Below, piece by piece: positions 44,556 to 57,046 of a stretch of DNA of 64,000 nt. Source of the stretch: Polaromonas sp. (GTDB taxonomy: Bacteria > Pseudomonadota > Gammaproteobacteria > Burkholderiales > Burkholderiaceae_C); contig NZ_JAQSDA010000007.1 in the NCBI RefSeq assembly GCF_029945685.1, positions 1 through 64,000 on the forward strand, read 5' to 3'. A program made the translations under genes and the position numbers. Numbering within the stretch: the stretch's first letter is position 1; the number at the start of each line of letters is the position of its first letter. The notes under the pieces were generated by a model, which was not told the origin of the DNA, did not search any database, and was given only the letters and a program-made list of their open reading frames with translations.

Positions 44556-44601
44556 TGGACAGTGTTCATTGTCTTTGTTATTCTCTTGTGGACGGTGTAC
44601 A
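44556..44601. promoter_or_regulatory. Paired candidate TetR operators TGGAC-N3-GTNCA
   Basis: TGGACAGTGTTCA (44556-44568) and TGGACGGTGTACA (44589-44601) match at 11 of 13 positions and are each near-palindromic (TGNAC-N3-GTNCA). Their centres are 33 bp apart, three helical turns, in the 148-bp spacer between the TetR gene and the first PhnB-like gene. Confidence 0.6.
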
Positions 44602-44684
44602 CAATAGCCTTGTTCTTGAGCTGGCACAAGACAGGCCAAAAAATGACAACACGCCCTTGGGGCACTTACCAGGAGAAGAGAGAC

Positions 44685-45161
44685 ATGCAGAAAATCACCA
44701 CCTTCCTGACCTTCAAGGATCAGGCCGAAGAAGCACTGAAGTTCTACACCTCGGTATTCAGGAACGCCAAAGCGGGGCCGATCCAGCGCCGCTACGGCGA
44801 TAGCGGGCCGGGGCCCAAGGGCAGCTTCATGACCGGCAGCTTCGAGATCGCCGGCCAGACTTTCTTCGTCCTCAACGCGGGCATGGACTTCGGCTTCGCG
44901 CCGGGTATCTCGCTGTTTGTCGACTGCCCGACCCAGGAAGAGGTCGATGAGCTCTGGGACAAGTTGTCCGAGGGCGGCAGCGTACAGGCCTGCGGCTGGC
45001 TGACGGACAAATTCGGCGTGTCCTGGCAGATTGTGCCCAGCGTGATGAGCAAGGTGCTGGCCGACAAGGACCCGGTCAAGGTCGAGCGTGTCATGAAAGT
45101 CATGATGCAGATGGTCAAGCTGGACGGCCCCAGGCTGCAGCAGGCTTACGAGGCCGCCTGA
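44685..45161 (+). CDS. PhnB-like VOC-family protein
   Basis: 158 residues from ATG 44685, with AGGAG 9 nt upstream. MQKITTFLTFKDQAEEALKF is the PhnB-type VOC opening, and WLTDKFGVSWQIVP the closing motif. These 3-demethylubiquinone-methyltransferase-like proteins are of uncertain function, often in detoxification or stress operons. First gene of a three-gene unit, with the GFA gene starting 3 bp after its stop. Confidence 0.87.
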   Translation: MQKITTFLTFKDQAEEALKFYTSVFRNAKAGPIQRRYGDSGPGPKGSFMTGSFEIAGQTFFVLNAGMDFGFAPGISLFVDCPTQEEVDELWDKLSEGGSVQACGWLTDKFGVSWQIVPSVMSKVLADKDPVKVERVMKVMMQMVKLDGPRLQQAYEAA

Positions 45162-45164
45162 GCC

Positions 45165-45512
45165 ATGAACTACAAGGGAAGCTGCCATTGCGGCAACATC
45201 GCCTTCGAGGTGGAAGGCGAACTCACCGGGGCGCTGGCCTGCAACTGCTCGATCTGCTCGCGCAAGGCTTCGCTGCTGTGGTTTGTGCCGCGCGACAGGC
45301 TGCGGCTGCTCACGCCGGAGGGCGCCATGAGCACCTACACCTTCAACAAACACGTGATCAGGCACCACTTCTGCCCGACATGCGGCATGCACCCTTTCGG
45401 CGAAGGTGTGGACCCGCAGGGCAACAAGATCGCAGCCGTCAATATCCGCTGCCTGGAAAACATCGACCTGGCCTTGGTGCCGCTGCAGCACTTCGACGGC
45501 CGGTCGAAGTGA
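45165..45512 (+). CDS. GFA-family (glutathione-dependent formaldehyde-activating type) zinc protein
   Basis: 115 residues. The zinc ligands of the fold are SCHCGNIAFEVEGEL, ACNCSICSRKASLLWFV and HFCPTCGMHPFGEG. The family takes its name from Gfa, which was reported to help glutathione-formaldehyde adduct formation; most members are untested. Its start lies 3 bp after the PhnB-like stop, so the genes are translationally linked. Confidence 0.9.
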   Translation: MNYKGSCHCGNIAFEVEGELTGALACNCSICSRKASLLWFVPRDRLRLLTPEGAMSTYTFNKHVIRHHFCPTCGMHPFGEGVDPQGNKIAAVNIRCLENIDLALVPLQHFDGRSK

Positions 45513-45568
45513 TGGCTGTCACCCGCGGCCACCAGCCGTCACCGCCCGCCCCATACAAGGAGATCACC

Positions 45569-45991
45569 ATGCTTGTCCAACCCTACCTGTTTTTTGACGG
45601 CCGCTGCGAAGAGGCCCTGGCGTTCTACACAAGCGCGCTGGGCGCCGAAGTGACGGCCATGATGCGCTACAAGGAGAACCCCGAGCCCCAGCCGGGCATG
45701 TGCGGGCCGGATTTCGACGAGAAGATCATGCACGCCAACCTGCGCATCGGCGACACGCAGGTGATGGCCTCGGACGGCATGGTTTTCAGCGGCAAGCCGG
45801 CGTTCAAGGGTTTTTCGCTGACCCTCACCGCGCCCACCGACGCGGAAGCAGCGCGCCTGTTCAAGGCGCTGAGCGACGGCGGGCAGGTGCAGATGCCGCT
45901 GGGCAAGACCTTTTACGCCTCGTCTTTCGGCATGCTGACCGACCGCTTCGGCGTGGGCTGGATGGTCATCAACCCGCTGCCCATGCCCTGA
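45569..45991 (+). CDS. PhnB-like VOC-family protein, second copy
   Basis: 140 residues, with AAGGAG upstream of the [23 protein letters not shown] and [17 protein letters not shown] are PhnB signatures. It is diverged from the protein encoded at 44685 rather than a recent duplicate. Third gene of the TetR-linked cluster, 56 bp after the GFA gene. Confidence 0.88.
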   Translation: MLVQPYLFFDGRCEEALAFYTSALGAEVTAMMRYKENPEPQPGMCGPDFDEKIMHANLRIGDTQVMASDGMVFSGKPAFKGFSLTLTAPTDAEAARLFKALSDGGQVQMPLGKTFYASSFGMLTDRFGVGWMVINPLPMP

Positions 45992-46143
45992 AACGAGCAG
46001 CGTCCTGTCAGGTACCGAACAGGACCCCGGCGCCGCTGCGGGGATGCTGGCCCGGCACCGTCGGCTGCAGCATTCACGCGATCCAGTTAAAGTGGCGCTG
46101 GCCGGCGCGGCTTCATCGCGCCGGCATCAACCGGAACCCCGAT

Positions 46144-47090
<947 letters not shown>

Positions 47091-47094
<4 letters not shown>

Positions 47095-47852
47095 ACTGGT
47101 ACGCCATCGGGGCCATTTACCGGTTTGAAATGGCGCGCACCTTCCGCACGTTGACGCAGTCGATTGTCTCGCCGGTGATTTCCACCTCGCTGTATTTCGT
47201 GGTGTTCGGTGCGGCCATCGGCTCGCGCATGGGCGACATCGACGGCATCAGCTACGGAGCCTTCATCATTCCCGGCCTGATCATGCTGTCGTTGCTCAAC
47301 GAAAGCATCTCCAACTCCGCCTTCGGCATCTACATGCCCAAATGGTCGGGGACGATTTACGAGTTGCTGTCGGCGCCGGTGTCGTCCATGGAAGTGGTGA
47401 TGGGCTACGTGGGGGCGGCGGCGAGCAAGTCCGTCTTGCTGGGACTGCTGATTCTGGCGACGGCGCGGCTGTTCGTGCCCTACAGCATTGCGCATCCGTT
47501 CTGGATGCTCTGCTTTCTGCTGCTGACCGCGGTGACCTTCAGCCTGTTCGGCTTCATCATCGGGCTGTGGGCCGACAACTTCCAGAAGCTGCAGGTCGTG
47601 CCCTTGATGGTGGTGACGCCGCTGACGTTTCTGGGCGGCGCATTTTATTCCATCAACATGCTGCCGCCGCTCTGGCAGAAAATCGCCTTGTTCAACCCGG
47701 TCGTCTACCTGATCAGCGGATTTCGCTGGAGCTTTTACGGCGTGGCCGACGTCAATGTGGGCATCAGTGTCGCCGCCATCCTGGGCTTCCTGGCGCTGTG
47801 CCTGGGCGCGGTGTGGTGGATCTTTCGCACCGGGTGGAAACTGAAGACCTGA
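47091..47852 (+). CDS. ABC-2 type exporter permease
   Basis: 253 residues, six membrane helices. The ABC-2 family mark [19 protein letters not shown] and the [20 protein letters not shown] region are present. It pairs with the preceding ATPase to form an exporter. A strong terminator follows at 47938. Confidence 0.9.
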
Positions 47853-47937
47853 CAGGGGCCGCCAGGGGCCTGCCAGGGCCCGCTGACGGCCGGATGAAGG
47901 CTTGTCTCGGGCGCATCCCCCTACCCGACCAGCCACG

Positions 47938-47979
47938 AAAAAAGGCCCCAGTCACCGCGGTGGCTGGGGCCTTTTCTTT
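47938..47979. terminator. Bidirectional intrinsic terminator
   Basis: A-run, GGCCCCAGTCACCG/CGGTGGCTGGGGCC (14 bp with one T-G pair), then TTTTCTTTT. It separates the convergent ABC permease and collagen-like genes. A second smaller stem, GCCAGCCC-CGTAA-GGGCTGGC, lies at 47989-48009 on the collagen-like side. Confidence 0.9.
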
Positions 47980-48023
47980 TCATGCCGTGCCAGCCCCGTA
48001 AGGGCTGGCAGCGCGATGAAAGC

Positions 48024-48679
<656 letters not shown>

Positions 48680-49744
48680 ATGACCACGCCCACCATCCTG
48701 CAGAGCAAGCCCCTTGGCTTTCCCTGGGAAACCATCGACCCGTTTCTCTTTTGCGCCTACCACGATGACGCCTATCCCCGGGCCAATGCCGGGATGGGTC
48801 CGGCGGCCTCCCTGACCGGCCGTGCGATCGGTCAGGACTTCAGCCGCAAGGATGGCTGGAGCATGTACCACGGCGAGAAGGTGCCGGGCTTTCCGCCGCA
48901 TCCGCACCGAGGTTTCGAAACAGTGACCATCGTGCGCAAGGGCCTGATCGACCATTCGGACTCGCTGGGCGCGACCGCGCGTTTCGGCCGCGGCGATGTG
49001 CAATGGCTCACGGCAGGCAAGGGCATTGTGCATGCCGAGATGTTTCCGCTGCTCGATGAGCAAAACGACAACCCGCTGGAGCTGTTCCAGATCTGGCTGA
49101 ACCTGCCGGCGCGCAGCAAGATGAGTGCGCCGCACTTCACCATGTTCTGGTCCCCGGACATCCCGCGCCTGACCACCCGGGACGACCAGGGCTGCAGCAC
49201 CGAGGTAGCCGTGATTGCCGGGCGCCTGCAGGACGCCGGCACAGCGCTGGCGCCACTGTCTCCGCCGCCCGACTCGTGGGCGGCCCAGGCCGACGCCGAC
49301 GTGGCGATCTGGACGATTCGCATGGCGCCTGGCGCGCGCTGGACCTTGCCGGCCGCTGCGGGCGCGGGCACACGGCGCCAGCTGTACTTTTTCAAGGGCA
49401 GCGCCGTTCGCATTGGCGGCCAGCCCGTCACCGGCCATGCGGCCATCGAGCTGCGCGCGGGTGCGGCGGTCGAACTGCTCAACAGCGGCAGCGACGAGGC
49501 CGAGTTTTTGCTGCTGCAGGGCAAACCGATTGCCGAGCCGGTGGTGCAATACGGCCCGTTCGTGATGAACACCCAGGCCGAAATCGCCCAGACCCTGGCG
49601 GACTACCAGCGCACGCAGTTTGGCGGCTGGCCGTTTGCCGACGACGCGCCTGTGCATGGTCGCGAGCCAGCACGGTTTGCCAAGCACCCCGGCGGGCGTG
49701 AAGAGCGCCCTGCAAGTGAGGACCCCGCCCGCGCGCTTCGCTGA
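48680..49744 (+). CDS. Pirin-family cupin protein
   Basis: 354 residues. Metal-binding residues of the N-terminal cupin are in FPPHPHRGFETVTIVRKG (two His) and GIVHAEMF (His and Glu). The second cupin region (about 235-310) is less conserved. Bacterial pirins can be quercetin dioxygenase-like or regulate central metabolism; role here unknown. The last 40 residues (HGREPARFAKHPGG...) are polar and extend beyond the fold. Confidence 0.88.
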   Translation: MTTPTILQSKPLGFPWETIDPFLFCAYHDDAYPRANAGMGPAASLTGRAIGQDFSRKDGWSMYHGEKVPGFPPHPHRGFETVTIVRKGLIDHSDSLGATARFGRGDVQWLTAGKGIVHAEMFPLLDEQNDNPLELFQIWLNLPARSKMSAPHFTMFWSPDIPRLTTRDDQGCSTEVAVIAGRLQDAGTALAPLSPPPDSWAAQADADVAIWTIRMAPGARWTLPAAAGAGTRRQLYFFKGSAVRIGGQPVTGHAAIELRAGAAVELLNSGSDEAEFLLLQGKPIAEPVVQYGPFVMNTQAEIAQTLADYQRTQFGGWPFADDAPVHGREPARFAKHPGGREERPASEDPARALR

Positions 49745-49769
49745 ACCGGCGCGTCTGGGCTGCGCGGCC

Positions 49770-50447
49770 TCAGAAAGGGCCCGCCTGGGGTGACAGCGGA
49801 AGGTGACCGGTCTTTACAAAAATGGTGCAGCCTTCGTTGGTGAAGGGGGTGTGCTCACTCAAATGGGGGCCTCGAATCCAGGTCCCTGCCGGATAACGGC
49901 CATGCTCATCGGAAAACACGCCGTCCACCACATAAATTTCCTCACCGCCGAGGTGCCGGTGCCGGTTGAAGCGCGTGCCGGGCGCCCAACGCACCATGGC
50001 CGTGTGCCGGGTCCCGAAATGCGCCAGCGGCAACACCGTGAGTCCAGGCACCAGGCCCGGGAACCAAGAGGCGCGATGTATGTCGATCGCCACCGTTTCC
50101 TGATCGTCTGGCTCCAGATGGCGCAGCTTCACAAACAGCGTGCAACCGTGGCGGGAGCCAGGCGCGTGGGCAGAGCCTGGCGGGTTCTTGAGATAGGTGC
50201 CTGGCCCATAGCTGCCTGACGCATCAAAAAAATCACCCTCCAGCACCAGAATCTCTTCGCCCAGCGCATGGCGGTGGCTCTCAAATTGAGCGCCGGGGGC
50301 ATAACGCACGATGGAGGTGGCCTGCGCCACTTCAGCGCCATCACGGTGGAGCAGGCGGCGCTCAATGCCGGCTGCGGGTGAGGCCACCCACGGCTGGTCT
50401 TGCGACTGAATCACCACGCGTTTGGAAAAATCGGAGTTGAGCTGCAT
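49770..50447 (-). CDS. Double-cupin ChrR-like protein
   Basis: 225 residues from ATG 50447. Two cupin modules: YAPGAQFESHRHALGEEILV with CTLFVKL (about 45-110), and WAPGTRFNRHRHLGGEEIYV with CTIFVKTGH (about 150-215). Each has the HRH...EE metal site. This is the cupin half of ChrR-type anti-sigma factors without the N-terminal sigma-binding domain, and no sigma gene is adjacent. The start is uncertain (no clear Shine-Dalgarno; MQILSDDMPVRG further upstream is in frame). Confidence 0.8.
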   Translation of the reverse strand: MQLNSDFSKRVVIQSQDQPWVASPAAGIERRLLHRDGAEVAQATSIVRYAPGAQFESHRHALGEEILVLEGDFFDASGSYGPGTYLKNPPGSAHAPGSRHGCTLFVKLRHLEPDDQETVAIDIHRASWFPGLVPGLTVLPLAHFGTRHTAMVRWAPGTRFNRHRHLGGEEIYVVDGVFSDEHGRYPAGTWIRGPHLSEHTPFTNEGCTIFVKTGHLPLSPQAGPF

Positions 50448-50610
50448 GCCCGGATTGTTCCAGAAGGGCAGCAGGGCTGCAGGAGCGCCGTCGCGGCGAC
50501 CGCCCCGCCCCCGGACCGGCATGTCATCGGACAGGATTTGCATGCTCTTCCGGCTGAGTCCTGGGCTCAAGTGGCTGGCGAATCCATGCGACGAATGGGC
50601 GACAGACATG

Positions 50611-50634
50611 AAAAAGCGCCCCGCAGGGCGCTTT
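50611..50634 (-). terminator. Intrinsic terminator of the tkt-gap operon
   Basis: On the minus strand AAAGCGCCC-TGCG-GGGCGCTTTTT: a 9-bp stem with T-tail, 22 bp after the gap stop codon. Confidence 0.85.
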
Positions 50635-50655
50635 GGCAAAGACCGCGTAGCCGGC

Positions 50656-51726
<1,071 letters not shown>

Positions 51727-53778
51727 TTACTTTTTCGACAATACCTTGCGCACGGTGTCGGCCACGTTCTCGGGTGTGAAACCGAAATGTTTGAACAGCA
51801 CCGGGGCCGGGGCCGACTCGCCGTAGCTGTCGATGCCGACCACGGCGGCGCAGCCGTATTTCCACCAGCCGTCGGTGACACCCATCTCGACCGCGATGCG
51901 CGGAATGCCTTCGGGCAGAACTTCGGACTTGTAGGCGGACTTTTGCCTGTCAAAGGTGGTGGTGCTGGGCATGGAGACCACCCGCACGGCGATTTTGTAG
52001 GTGGCCAGCAGTTCCTGCGCCTTGAGTGCCAGCTGCACTTCGGAGCCGGTGGCGATGATCACGGCCTGGGCCTTCTTGTTCAGGCCCACTTCGGCCGGCT
52101 CGGCCAGCACGTAAGCGCCCTTGCTGATTTCGCCGAGGTCGGTTTTCGGTGCGTAGGGCAGGTTCTGGCGGCTGAGCAGCAGGGCTGTGGGCCTGGTCTT
52201 GTTCTGCAGCGCCACAGCCCAGGCCACAGCGGTTTCGGCCGTGTCGCCCGGACGCCAGACGTCGAGGTTGGGAATCAGGCGCAGGCTGGCGGCGTGTTCG
52301 ATCGACTGGTGCGTCGGGCCGTCTTCGCCCAGGCCGATGGAGTCGTGCGTGAACACGTGCACCACGCGGATTTTCATGAGCGCGGCCATGCGGATCGCGT
52401 TGCGGCTGTAGTCGCTGAAGGTCAGGAAAGTGCCGCCGTAGGGAATGTAGCCGCCATGCAGCGCGATGCCGTTCATGATGGCGGCCATGCCGAACTCGCG
52501 CACGCCGTAGTTGATGTGGCGGCCAATGACCTTGCCGCCGTCGGCTGCATCGGACATGACCACGTCGCCGGCCAGGTCGAAGCGCAGGGCCGGTGTGCTT
52601 TTGGTGTTGGTCAGGTTGGAGCCGGTCAGGTCGGCCGAGCCGCCCAGCATTTCCGGCAGGCCGGCGGTGAAGGCTTCCAGCGCGAGCTGCGAGGCCTTGC
52701 GCGAAGCCACGGTCTCGGCCTTGGTGTGGGCGCCGACCACGGTGTCCACCGCGATTTGCGAGAAGGCGCGCGGCAGTTCGCCCTTCATGCGGCGCGTGAA
52801 TTCCGCCGCCAGCTCGGGGTGGGCCACCTTGTAGGCGGTGAATTTCGCGTCCCAGGCGGCTTCCAGCGCCAGGCCCTTGGCCTTGGCGTCCCAGGCTTCG
52901 TAGGCTTCCTTGGGCAGTTCGAACGGGGCGTGGGTCCAGCCCAGCGCTTCGCGCGTGAGCTTGATTTCTTCTGCGCCCAACGGCTCGCCATGGGCTTTGG
53001 CGGTGTTGGCGCGGTTCGGCGAGCCTTTGCCAATGTGGGTCTTGCAGACGATCAGCGTGGGTTTGTCGGCGCTGTTCTTGGCGTCGGTGAGGGCGCGGGT
53101 GACGGCCTCCACGTCATGACCGTCAAGCGGGCCGATCACGTTCCAGCCGTAGGCGGCAAAACGCAGCGGCGTGTTGTCGACAAACCAGGGGGTGACCTGG
53201 CCGTCGATGGAGATGCCGTTGTCGTCGTACAGCGCGATCAGCTTGTTGAGTTTCCAGGCGCCAGCGAGGGCGCAGGCCTCGTGGCTGATGCCTTCCATCA
53301 GGCAACCGTCACCCATGAAGACATAGGTGTGGTGGTCGACGATGCTGTGGTCGGCCTGGTTGAATTCCGCCGCCATCAGTTTTTCGGCGAGCGCCATGCC
53401 GACGGCATTGCTGATGCCCTGGCCCAGCGGGCCGGTGGTGGTTTCCACGCCGGGGGTGTAGCCGAACTCGGGATGGCCCGGGGTCTTGCTGTGCAGCTGG
53501 CGGAAGTTCTTCAGTTCCTTCATGGGCAGGTCATACCCGGTCAGGTGCAGCAGCGCATAGATCAGCATCGAGCCGTGGCCGTTGGACAGTACAAAACGGT
53601 CGCGGTCGAACCAGTGCGGATTGTGCGGGCTGTGCTTGAGATGGCGGCCCCAGAGGGCGACCGCCATGTCGGCCATGCCCATCGGTGCGCCGGGGTGGCC
53701 CGAGTTGGCCTGCTGAACGGCATCCATGGCCAGAGCACGGATGGAGTTCGCCATGAGGGATGTGGGGGTGTCAGCCAT
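51727..53778 (-). CDS. tkt: Transketolase
   Basis: 683 residues from ATG 53778. Transfers two-carbon ketol units between pentose, triose and tetrose phosphates using thiamine diphosphate. Seen: [20 protein letters not shown] (His of the active site), [18 protein letters not shown] with [10 protein letters not shown] (TPP/metal motif), [20 protein letters not shown] and the C-terminal regulatory domain ending [14 protein letters not shown]. Length is normal for the family. First gene of the tkt-gap operon. The open frame upstream to 54438 is only a shadow of the MurU-like gene. Confidence 0.96.
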   Translation of the reverse strand: MADTPTSLMANSIRALAMDAVQQANSGHPGAPMGMADMAVALWGRHLKHSPHNPHWFDRDRFVLSNGHGSMLIYALLHLTGYDLPMKELKNFRQLHSKTPGHPEFGYTPGVETTTGPLGQGISNAVGMALAEKLMAAEFNQADHSIVDHHTYVFMGDGCLMEGISHEACALAGAWKLNKLIALYDDNGISIDGQVTPWFVDNTPLRFAAYGWNVIGPLDGHDVEAVTRALTDAKNSADKPTLIVCKTHIGKGSPNRANTAKAHGEPLGAEEIKLTREALGWTHAPFELPKEAYEAWDAKAKGLALEAAWDAKFTAYKVAHPELAAEFTRRMKGELPRAFSQIAVDTVVGAHTKAETVASRKASQLALEAFTAGLPEMLGGSADLTGSNLTNTKSTPALRFDLAGDVVMSDAADGGKVIGRHINYGVREFGMAAIMNGIALHGGYIPYGGTFLTFSDYSRNAIRMAALMKIRVVHVFTHDSIGLGEDGPTHQSIEHAASLRLIPNLDVWRPGDTAETAVAWAVALQNKTRPTALLLSRQNLPYAPKTDLGEISKGAYVLAEPAEVGLNKKAQAVIIATGSEVQLALKAQELLATYKIAVRVVSMPSTTTFDRQKSAYKSEVLPEGIPRIAVEMGVTDGWWKYGCAAVVGIDSYGESAPAPVLFKHFGFTPENVADTVRKVLSKK

Positions 53779-53916
53779 TGCTTGAAGTCCAGGGTGTGTG
53801 AAGGTCGCAGCGCCCGGTGCCGGCTCGGCCACCGGCAAGAACCGGGCACTCGGGAAAACCCCTGATTTTACGGGATGCCACCTCCTGCAGTTTGCCGACG
53901 CGCTGCCGGCCTGTCG

Positions 53917-53976
53917 TGCTATTGATTTGGTAGCTGGTGGCGCCCGATGCATATGGGCAGAGGGCGGTTTTTTCTT
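53917..53976 (+). repeat. TAGCTGCTTGCGC intergenic repeat
   Basis: GTGCTATTGATTTGGTAGCT, then ATATGGGCAGAGGGCGGTTT. It sits in the 222-bp spacer between the divergent tkt and MurU-like genes. Confidence 0.7.
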
Positions 53977-54000
53977 ATAAGCCGGCATAATTGCAGGCAC

Positions 54001-54693
54001 ATGAGCACCCAAGCCCTGATTCTGGCCGCCGGCCGCGGCGAACGCATGCGTCCGCTGACCGACCACCACCCCAAACCGCTGCTGCAGGTGCAGGGCAAGC
54101 CGCTGATTGTGTGGCACCTGGAGCACCTGGCGCGTGCGGGTGTCACGGATGTGGTGATCAACACCGCCTGGCTGGAGGAACAGTTTCCCGCGCTGCTGGG
54201 CGACGGCCGCGGCTTCGGCCTGCGCCTTCGTTACTCGCACGAAGGGGCAAGGTTTGGCGGCGCGCTGGAAACCGCGGGCGGCATTGCCACCGCGCTGCCG
54301 CTGCTGCAGGATGCACCCTTCTGGCTGGTCGCCGGTGACGTGTTCATGCCGGGCTTTGATTTTCCCGCGGCCGATGCGCAGCGTTTTGCCGCCTCCGGCG
54401 CGCTGGCGCACATCTACCTGGTGCCCAACCCGCCGCACAACCCGAAAGGCGACTTCGGTATCAGCGAAGCGGGCCTGGCGCTGTCGCAGGCTGATGAAAA
54501 ATTCACCTACAGCACGGCGGGCCTGTACCGCCCGGCCCTGTTCAGAAACACACCGGCCGGGCAGAAAGCCGCACTGGCGCCGCTGCTGCGCCAGGCCATG
54601 TCAAGCGGCGATGTCAGCGCGGCGCTATATTCAGGCGCATGGACCGACGTGGGGACGCCCAAACGCCTGGCCGAATTGAACCTCCCACGCTAA
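54001..54693 (+). CDS. murU: Nucleotidyltransferase, MurU-like
   Basis: 230 residues. The N-terminal nucleotide-binding motif is [20 protein letters not shown] followed by [12 protein letters not shown]; metal-binding Asp lies in [13 protein letters not shown], and the closing [17 protein letters not shown] is typical. MurU makes UDP-MurNAc from MurNAc-1-phosphate in the cell-wall recycling route that bypasses fosfomycin-sensitive steps. AmgK, the partner kinase, would normally be close, but is not visible in the window, so mannose-1-phosphate guanylyltransferase-like activity remains possible. Confidence 0.82.
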   Translation: MSTQALILAAGRGERMRPLTDHHPKPLLQVQGKPLIVWHLEHLARAGVTDVVINTAWLEEQFPALLGDGRGFGLRLRYSHEGARFGGALETAGGIATALPLLQDAPFWLVAGDVFMPGFDFPAADAQRFAASGALAHIYLVPNPPHNPKGDFGISEAGLALSQADEKFTYSTAGLYRPALFRNTPAGQKAALAPLLRQAMSSGDVSAALYSGAWTDVGTPKRLAELNLPR

Positions 54694-54710
54694 AAAAGGG
54701 CGCCTGACCC

Positions 54711-56096
54711 ATGACCACGATTTACCAGAAACGCCGTGCCGCCGTGGCACGCGCCCTCAAGGCCGCCGGCGGCGGCATTGCCCTGCTTCCGACCGCCCCC
54801 GAAGTGGCGCGCAACCGCGACAGCGGCTTTCCCTACCGGCACGACAGCTACTTTTATTACCTGACCGGTTTTGACGAGCCGGGCGCCTGGCTGGCCATCG
54901 AGTCCAGCGGCCACAGCACGCTGTTTTGCCAGCCCAAGGACATGGAGCGCGAGATCTGGGACGGCATCCGGCTGGGCCCCAAGGCCGCACCGGCCGCGCT
55001 CGGTGTGGAGGCTGCTTTCAGCGTCGAAGCCCTCGAGGACAAGATGCCCGCGCTGCTGACCAACCAGCAGGCGGTGTGGTTTCCGTTTGCCACGCACAAG
55101 GGCCTGGAAACCCAGGTCGACGGCTGGCTGGGCAAGGTGCGTGCGCGCATCCGCTTCGGCGCCGAATGTCCGCAAAGCCAGCATGACCTGTGCAGGCTGC
55201 TCGACGAGATGCGCCTGACCAAGGATGCGCACGAGATCGCCATCCTGCGGCGCGCCGGAGCCATTTCGGCCGGCGCCCACGTGCGCGCCATGCAGACCTC
55301 GGCGGCCATGCTGCGCGAGGGCGTCAAGGGCGGGCTGCGCGAGTACCACCTGGAAGCAGAACTGCTGCATGAGTTCCGCCGCCACGGCTCGCAGTTTCCG
55401 GCCTACACCAGCATCGTTGCTGCCGGCGCCAATGCCTGCGTGCTGCACTACCGTGCCGGCGACGCCGAACTCAAGAACGGCGAGCTGTGCCTGATCGACG
55501 CCGGTTGCGAGCTCGACGGTTATGCCAGCGACATCACACGCACCTTCCCGGCCAACGGCAAGTTCACACCGGCGCAGCGCGTGTTGTACGAAATTGTTCT
55601 GGAAGCGCAAAACGCCGCGGTGAAGGTGACCCGACCCGGCAAGCGTTTTACGGACCCGCACGACGCGGCCACACGCGTGCTGGCCCAGGGCATGCTGGAC
55701 ACCGGCCTGCTCGACAAAAAGAAGCACGGCAAGGTCGATGACGTGCTGGCATCGGGCGCCTATCGCCAGTTCTACATGCACCGCACCGGCCACTGGATGG
55801 GCATGGACGTGCATGATTGCGGCGACTACACCGAACCCGGCAGCCGCCCGCGCGAGGAAAAGGACGCGCTGGGCCAGACCGTGATGCGCAAGCCCTCGCG
55901 CATCCTGCGCCCCGGCATGGTGACCACCGTCGAGCCGGGCATTTACGTGCGGCCGGCCAAGGGCGTGCCGAAAGAGTTCTGGAACATCGGCATCCGCATC
56001 GAGGATGACGCGCTGGTCACGGGCAAAGGCTGCGAGCTGCTGACGCGGGACGTGCCGGTGGAAGCCGATGAGATTGAAGCGCTGATGCGGGGGTAG
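54711..56096 (+). CDS. pepP: Xaa-Pro aminopeptidase (aminopeptidase P)
   Basis: 461 residues. An N-terminal AMP_N domain (about 1-135, with DSYFYYLTGFDEPGAWL) precedes the pita-bread M24 metallopeptidase domain. Metal ligands are in LIDAGCELDGYASDITRTFP (Asp pair), HRTGHWMGMDVHD (His) and VTTVEPGIYV (Glu), plus a C-terminal Glu in GIRIEDD. It removes N-terminal residues before proline. It begins 17 bp after the MurU-like gene, so the two are probably co-transcribed. Confidence 0.95.
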   Translation: MTTIYQKRRAAVARALKAAGGGIALLPTAPEVARNRDSGFPYRHDSYFYYLTGFDEPGAWLAIESSGHSTLFCQPKDMEREIWDGIRLGPKAAPAALGVEAAFSVEALEDKMPALLTNQQAVWFPFATHKGLETQVDGWLGKVRARIRFGAECPQSQHDLCRLLDEMRLTKDAHEIAILRRAGAISAGAHVRAMQTSAAMLREGVKGGLREYHLEAELLHEFRRHGSQFPAYTSIVAAGANACVLHYRAGDAELKNGELCLIDAGCELDGYASDITRTFPANGKFTPAQRVLYEIVLEAQNAAVKVTRPGKRFTDPHDAATRVLAQGMLDTGLLDKKKHGKVDDVLASGAYRQFYMHRTGHWMGMDVHDCGDYTEPGSRPREEKDALGQTVMRKPSRILRPGMVTTVEPGIYVRPAKGVPKEFWNIGIRIEDDALVTGKGCELLTRDVPVEADEIEALMRG

Positions 56097-56111
56097 GCCT
56101 GCGGCCGTGCA

Positions 56112-56714
56112 TCAGCCGGCCTCCTCGACGCCCAACACCGTTTGGGCCCAGCGCGGCAGATGATCGGCGAAGAGGGTCACCTTGAGTCCCTCACACATCG
56201 CGACCATGAATGGTCCGCCGTCCTCCATATCCCGCCCTTCATAGAGATACGCCACCGTCGCCAGGCTGACTGCGTGGGACAGGTGACTCAAGGTGCGGGG
56301 ATAACGCGTGAGGATTTTGTCAGGTGGCACAAAATGCCCGCCTTCCTGCACACGGCCTTGCACCCGCGCCAGCAGGCGCTGGGTGTCATCCAGCGCCACG
56401 ACATACAAAGCCACCACGTAGCCTTGCACAAGCGCCTCCTCGATCAGGGCCAGCTTGGACTCATGGGAGAAAACCGTTTCGCTGACAAACGACTCGCCAC
56501 CGGCAAGTTTGATCGCGCGTTGCGCATCGGCCCAGTCTCTGGCGGCTTGTGAACGCTGCACAGGATCGGTGATGTGTTGCAGGTGCTCACGCTCAAAAAG
56601 ATCAGCGTTGATGAACGCCAGGCCGGCGCTGAGGATGCCATCGCGCACCAAGGCACGGTAAAGGGTGGACTTGCCCGCGCCGTTGGGACCGGCCAGCAGG
56701 TGAAAAACCGGCAT
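56112..56714 (-). CDS. Zeta-toxin-family kinase
   Basis: 200 residues. Walker [13 protein letters not shown] (about 6-17), the substrate/catalytic stretch [10 protein letters not shown] and [16 protein letters not shown] follow the zeta-toxin fold, which phosphorylates UDP-N-acetylglucosamine in characterised members and poisons cell-wall synthesis. It starts 4 bp after the stop of the 106-residue gene upstream, the order expected for antitoxin then toxin. Short for the family (epsilon-zeta toxins are about 270-290), like the chromosomal short zeta proteins. Confidence 0.87.
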   Translation of the reverse strand: MPVFHLLAGPNGAGKSTLYRALVRDGILSAGLAFINADLFEREHLQHITDPVQRSQAARDWADAQRAIKLAGGESFVSETVFSHESKLALIEEALVQGYVVALYVVALDDTQRLLARVQGRVQEGGHFVPPDKILTRYPRTLSHLSHAVSLATVAYLYEGRDMEDGGPFMVAMCEGLKVTLFADHLPRWAQTVLGVEEAG

Positions 56715-56718
56715 GCCG

Positions 56719-57039
56719 CTAGGAGAGTTTGCGGTTTTCTTCCACCACTTCCCGTACCCGTTGGGCCAGCGAGCCGCTGACTTCTGCAGCCAGCAAGCGG
56801 CTGGTCAGGTCGGCGACGGCGCGCGTTTGTTGCGCCTGGCGGGCTGCGGCCTCATAAGCCTCAATCGCTGCGCGCGCCTCTTGAACCGTCAAGCCCGAAT
56901 GCTCGACCACGCGGCCCAGGGTGGCCCAATACTCGATCTGGCCCGCAGCCGAACGCCGCAGGGGCTGCGCTGCCTCGCGCGCCTGTTCGACCAGGGCCGT
57001 GGGAAGTTTGACGGAAGCAAAGTTGCTGGGCGTAGCCAT
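56719..57039 (-). CDS. ParD-like antitoxin paired with the zeta toxin
   Basis: 106 residues. [20 protein letters not shown], then [20 protein letters not shown] resembles ParD-like ribbon-helix-helix proteins (an SVKLP strand and a helix starting TALVEQA). The C-terminal half is a long charged helix that would bind the toxin. It is upstream of, and nearly joined to, the toxin gene. A perfect palindrome covering its Shine-Dalgarno suggests it represses its own operon. Confidence 0.8.
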   Translation of the reverse strand: MATPSNFASVKLPTALVEQAREAAQPLRRSAAGQIEYWATLGRVVEHSGLTVQEARAAIEAYEAAARQAQQTRAVADLTSRLLAAEVSGSLAQRVREVVEENRKLS

Positions 57040-57046
57040 GAAGTAC

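Noticed and set aside
53779..54438. 220-codon upstream extension of the transketolase frame
   Set aside because: It overlaps the MurU-like gene on the other strand and the intergenic repeat; the conserved transketolase begins at 53778.
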